This document shows, piece after piece, positions 63,276 through 64,000 of a stretch of DNA of 64,000 nt. This DNA is from Leifsonia aquatica H1aii (lineage in GTDB: Bacteria; Actinomycetota; Actinomycetes; Actinomycetales; Microbacteriaceae). The position numbers and the translations under genes were made by a program. The notes under the pieces were generated by a model, which was given only the letters and a program-made list of their open reading frames with translations, was not told the DNA's origin and did not search any database. The stretch lies in assembly GCF_000633535.1 (NCBI RefSeq), contig NZ_AYMR01000024.1:25838-89837 (forward strand). Direction: 5' to 3'. Every line of letters starts with the position of its first letter. Position 1 is the first letter of the stretch.

Positions 63276-63983
63276 ATGTCCTCGCCCCGACGCGACTCGT
63301 CCCGCCGTCTTCCGCTCCGACGCACCTCGCTCGCGGTCGGTGCGCTCTATCTGGTGACGCACGTCACCTCGCTGGTGGCGACCGTCCTCTACGCTCCGCT
63401 CCTCGGCGGTGATTCCAGCGAGGCGGCGCGCGGCGCGGCTCGCACCGGCGTGCTGCTCGAAGCGGCCCTCGCGATCGCGGTCGTCGGCACCGCCGTCGGG
63501 CTCTACCCGGTGGTGAGGCGATGGGGGCCGGCGTTCGCGCTGGGGCACGTCGGGCTCCGGGTGCTCGAGGGCGCGATCATCCTGACCGGTGCGGCCAGTG
63601 TGCTGGCCCTCGACGCGGTGCGGGCGGATGGCGAGGCCGCCTCGGTCTACACGGCACTGGTCGGCCTCCACGACGCCACCTTCTGGCTCGGCCCGAACCT
63701 CGTCCTGACGGTCAGCACCGCGCTGCTCGCGACCCTGCTGCTCCGGTCTCGGCTGGTCCCGCGCTGGATCCCCGTCCTCGGACTCGTCGGCTGTTGCTCG
63801 CTGCTGGCGTCCGCCGTCGCGATCCTCTACGGCGTCTTCCCCCAGGTGTCGACGGCGGGCGGCGTGGCGGCGGCACCGATGTTCGCGTGGGAGTTGTCGC
63901 TCGCCGGCTACCTGCTGTTGGTCGGGATGCGTGAGCGCACGGCGTCGCCTGCACCCGCCGCTCTGGTCGCGCCGCTGCCGTGA
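63276..63983 (+). CDS. DUF4386-family membrane protein
   Basis: 235 residues with about six helices, starting MSSPRRDSSRRLPLRRTSLAVGALYLVTHVTSL after AAGGAGAG. RVLEGAIILTGAAS and LVGLHDATFWLGPNLVL are typical of DUF4386. Function unknown. It is under direct control of the divergent TetR regulator by operator position, so an unknown inducer turns it on. Confidence 0.92.
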   Translation: MSSPRRDSSRRLPLRRTSLAVGALYLVTHVTSLVATVLYAPLLGGDSSEAARGAARTGVLLEAALAIAVVGTAVGLYPVVRRWGPAFALGHVGLRVLEGAIILTGAASVLALDAVRADGEAASVYTALVGLHDATFWLGPNLVLTVSTALLATLLLRSRLVPRWIPVLGLVGCCSLLASAVAILYGVFPQVSTAGGVAAAPMFAWELSLAGYLLLVGMRERTASPAPAALVAPLP

Positions 63984-64000
63984 CGATTCGGACCGAATGT

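Overview
This 64-kb window is chromosomal DNA from a very GC-rich actinobacterium. Family-level cues (a DUF3073 protein, a DUF6458 protein, many GTG starts, leaderless promoters, U-tract-poor hairpins, a PadR/DUF4097 pair and a YczE/YczR pair) suggest Microbacteriaceae, perhaps Leifsonia-like; that placement is inference. The gene density is that of ordinary chromosome. I saw no insertion sequence, prophage, CRISPR array, rRNA or tRNA.

Layout. 0-3 kb: the end of a two-component system, an acetyltransferase, DUF3073 and a flavoprotein oxidoreductase. 3-10.6 kb: a five-gene minus-strand sugar operon (binding protein, two permeases, peptidase E, glycogen-debranching-type glucosidase) facing a LacI repressor, with a four-site operator array between them. 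10.6-19.8 kb: small membrane proteins, a DUF4097/PadR autoregulated pair, an APC permease with a leaderless promoter, succinate-semialdehyde dehydrogenase and glutamate dehydrogenase. 19.8-26.3 kb: a six-TM protein, a TipA-like MerR regulator, yczE/yczR, and an SDR/TetR divergent pair. 26.3-36.3 kb: an RND transporter, then a complete histidine utilisation locus (hutG on plus; hutH-hutU-hutI on minus; an IclR regulator). An identical 16-bp palindrome lies about 53 bp before both hutG and hutH. 36.3-38.9 kb: an orphan RiPP-type (TOMM) E1-like leader-binding protein preceded by candidate precursor micro-ORFs and facing an HtrA-like protease. 39-49.4 kb: a holin-like membrane protein, a short UvrA paralogue, a carotenoid-desaturase-like flavoprotein with an SRPBCC partner, a DEAD-box helicase with a long Arg/Asp repeat domain, a phosphotransferase-fold protein, GAPDH and a GlxA-type regulator. 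49.5-64 kb: transporters, a group II decarboxylase, small membrane proteins, several MarR/TetR/XRE regulators, a Ser/Thr kinase, a diacylglycerol-kinase-family protein, argG, a VanY-like lipoprotein and a DUF4386 protein.

The window is rich in regulator-operator pairs that can be read from sequence: LacI, PadR, MerR (19-bp spacer), two TetR, MarR, IclR and YczR. Two families of long palindromes recur at gene 3' ends; in one family a base change in one arm is matched by a compensating change in the other. The strongest candidate for something undescribed is the TOMM-type locus at 36.38-37.65 kb, which has leader-binding and zinc-tetracysteine features but no YcaO partner in view.
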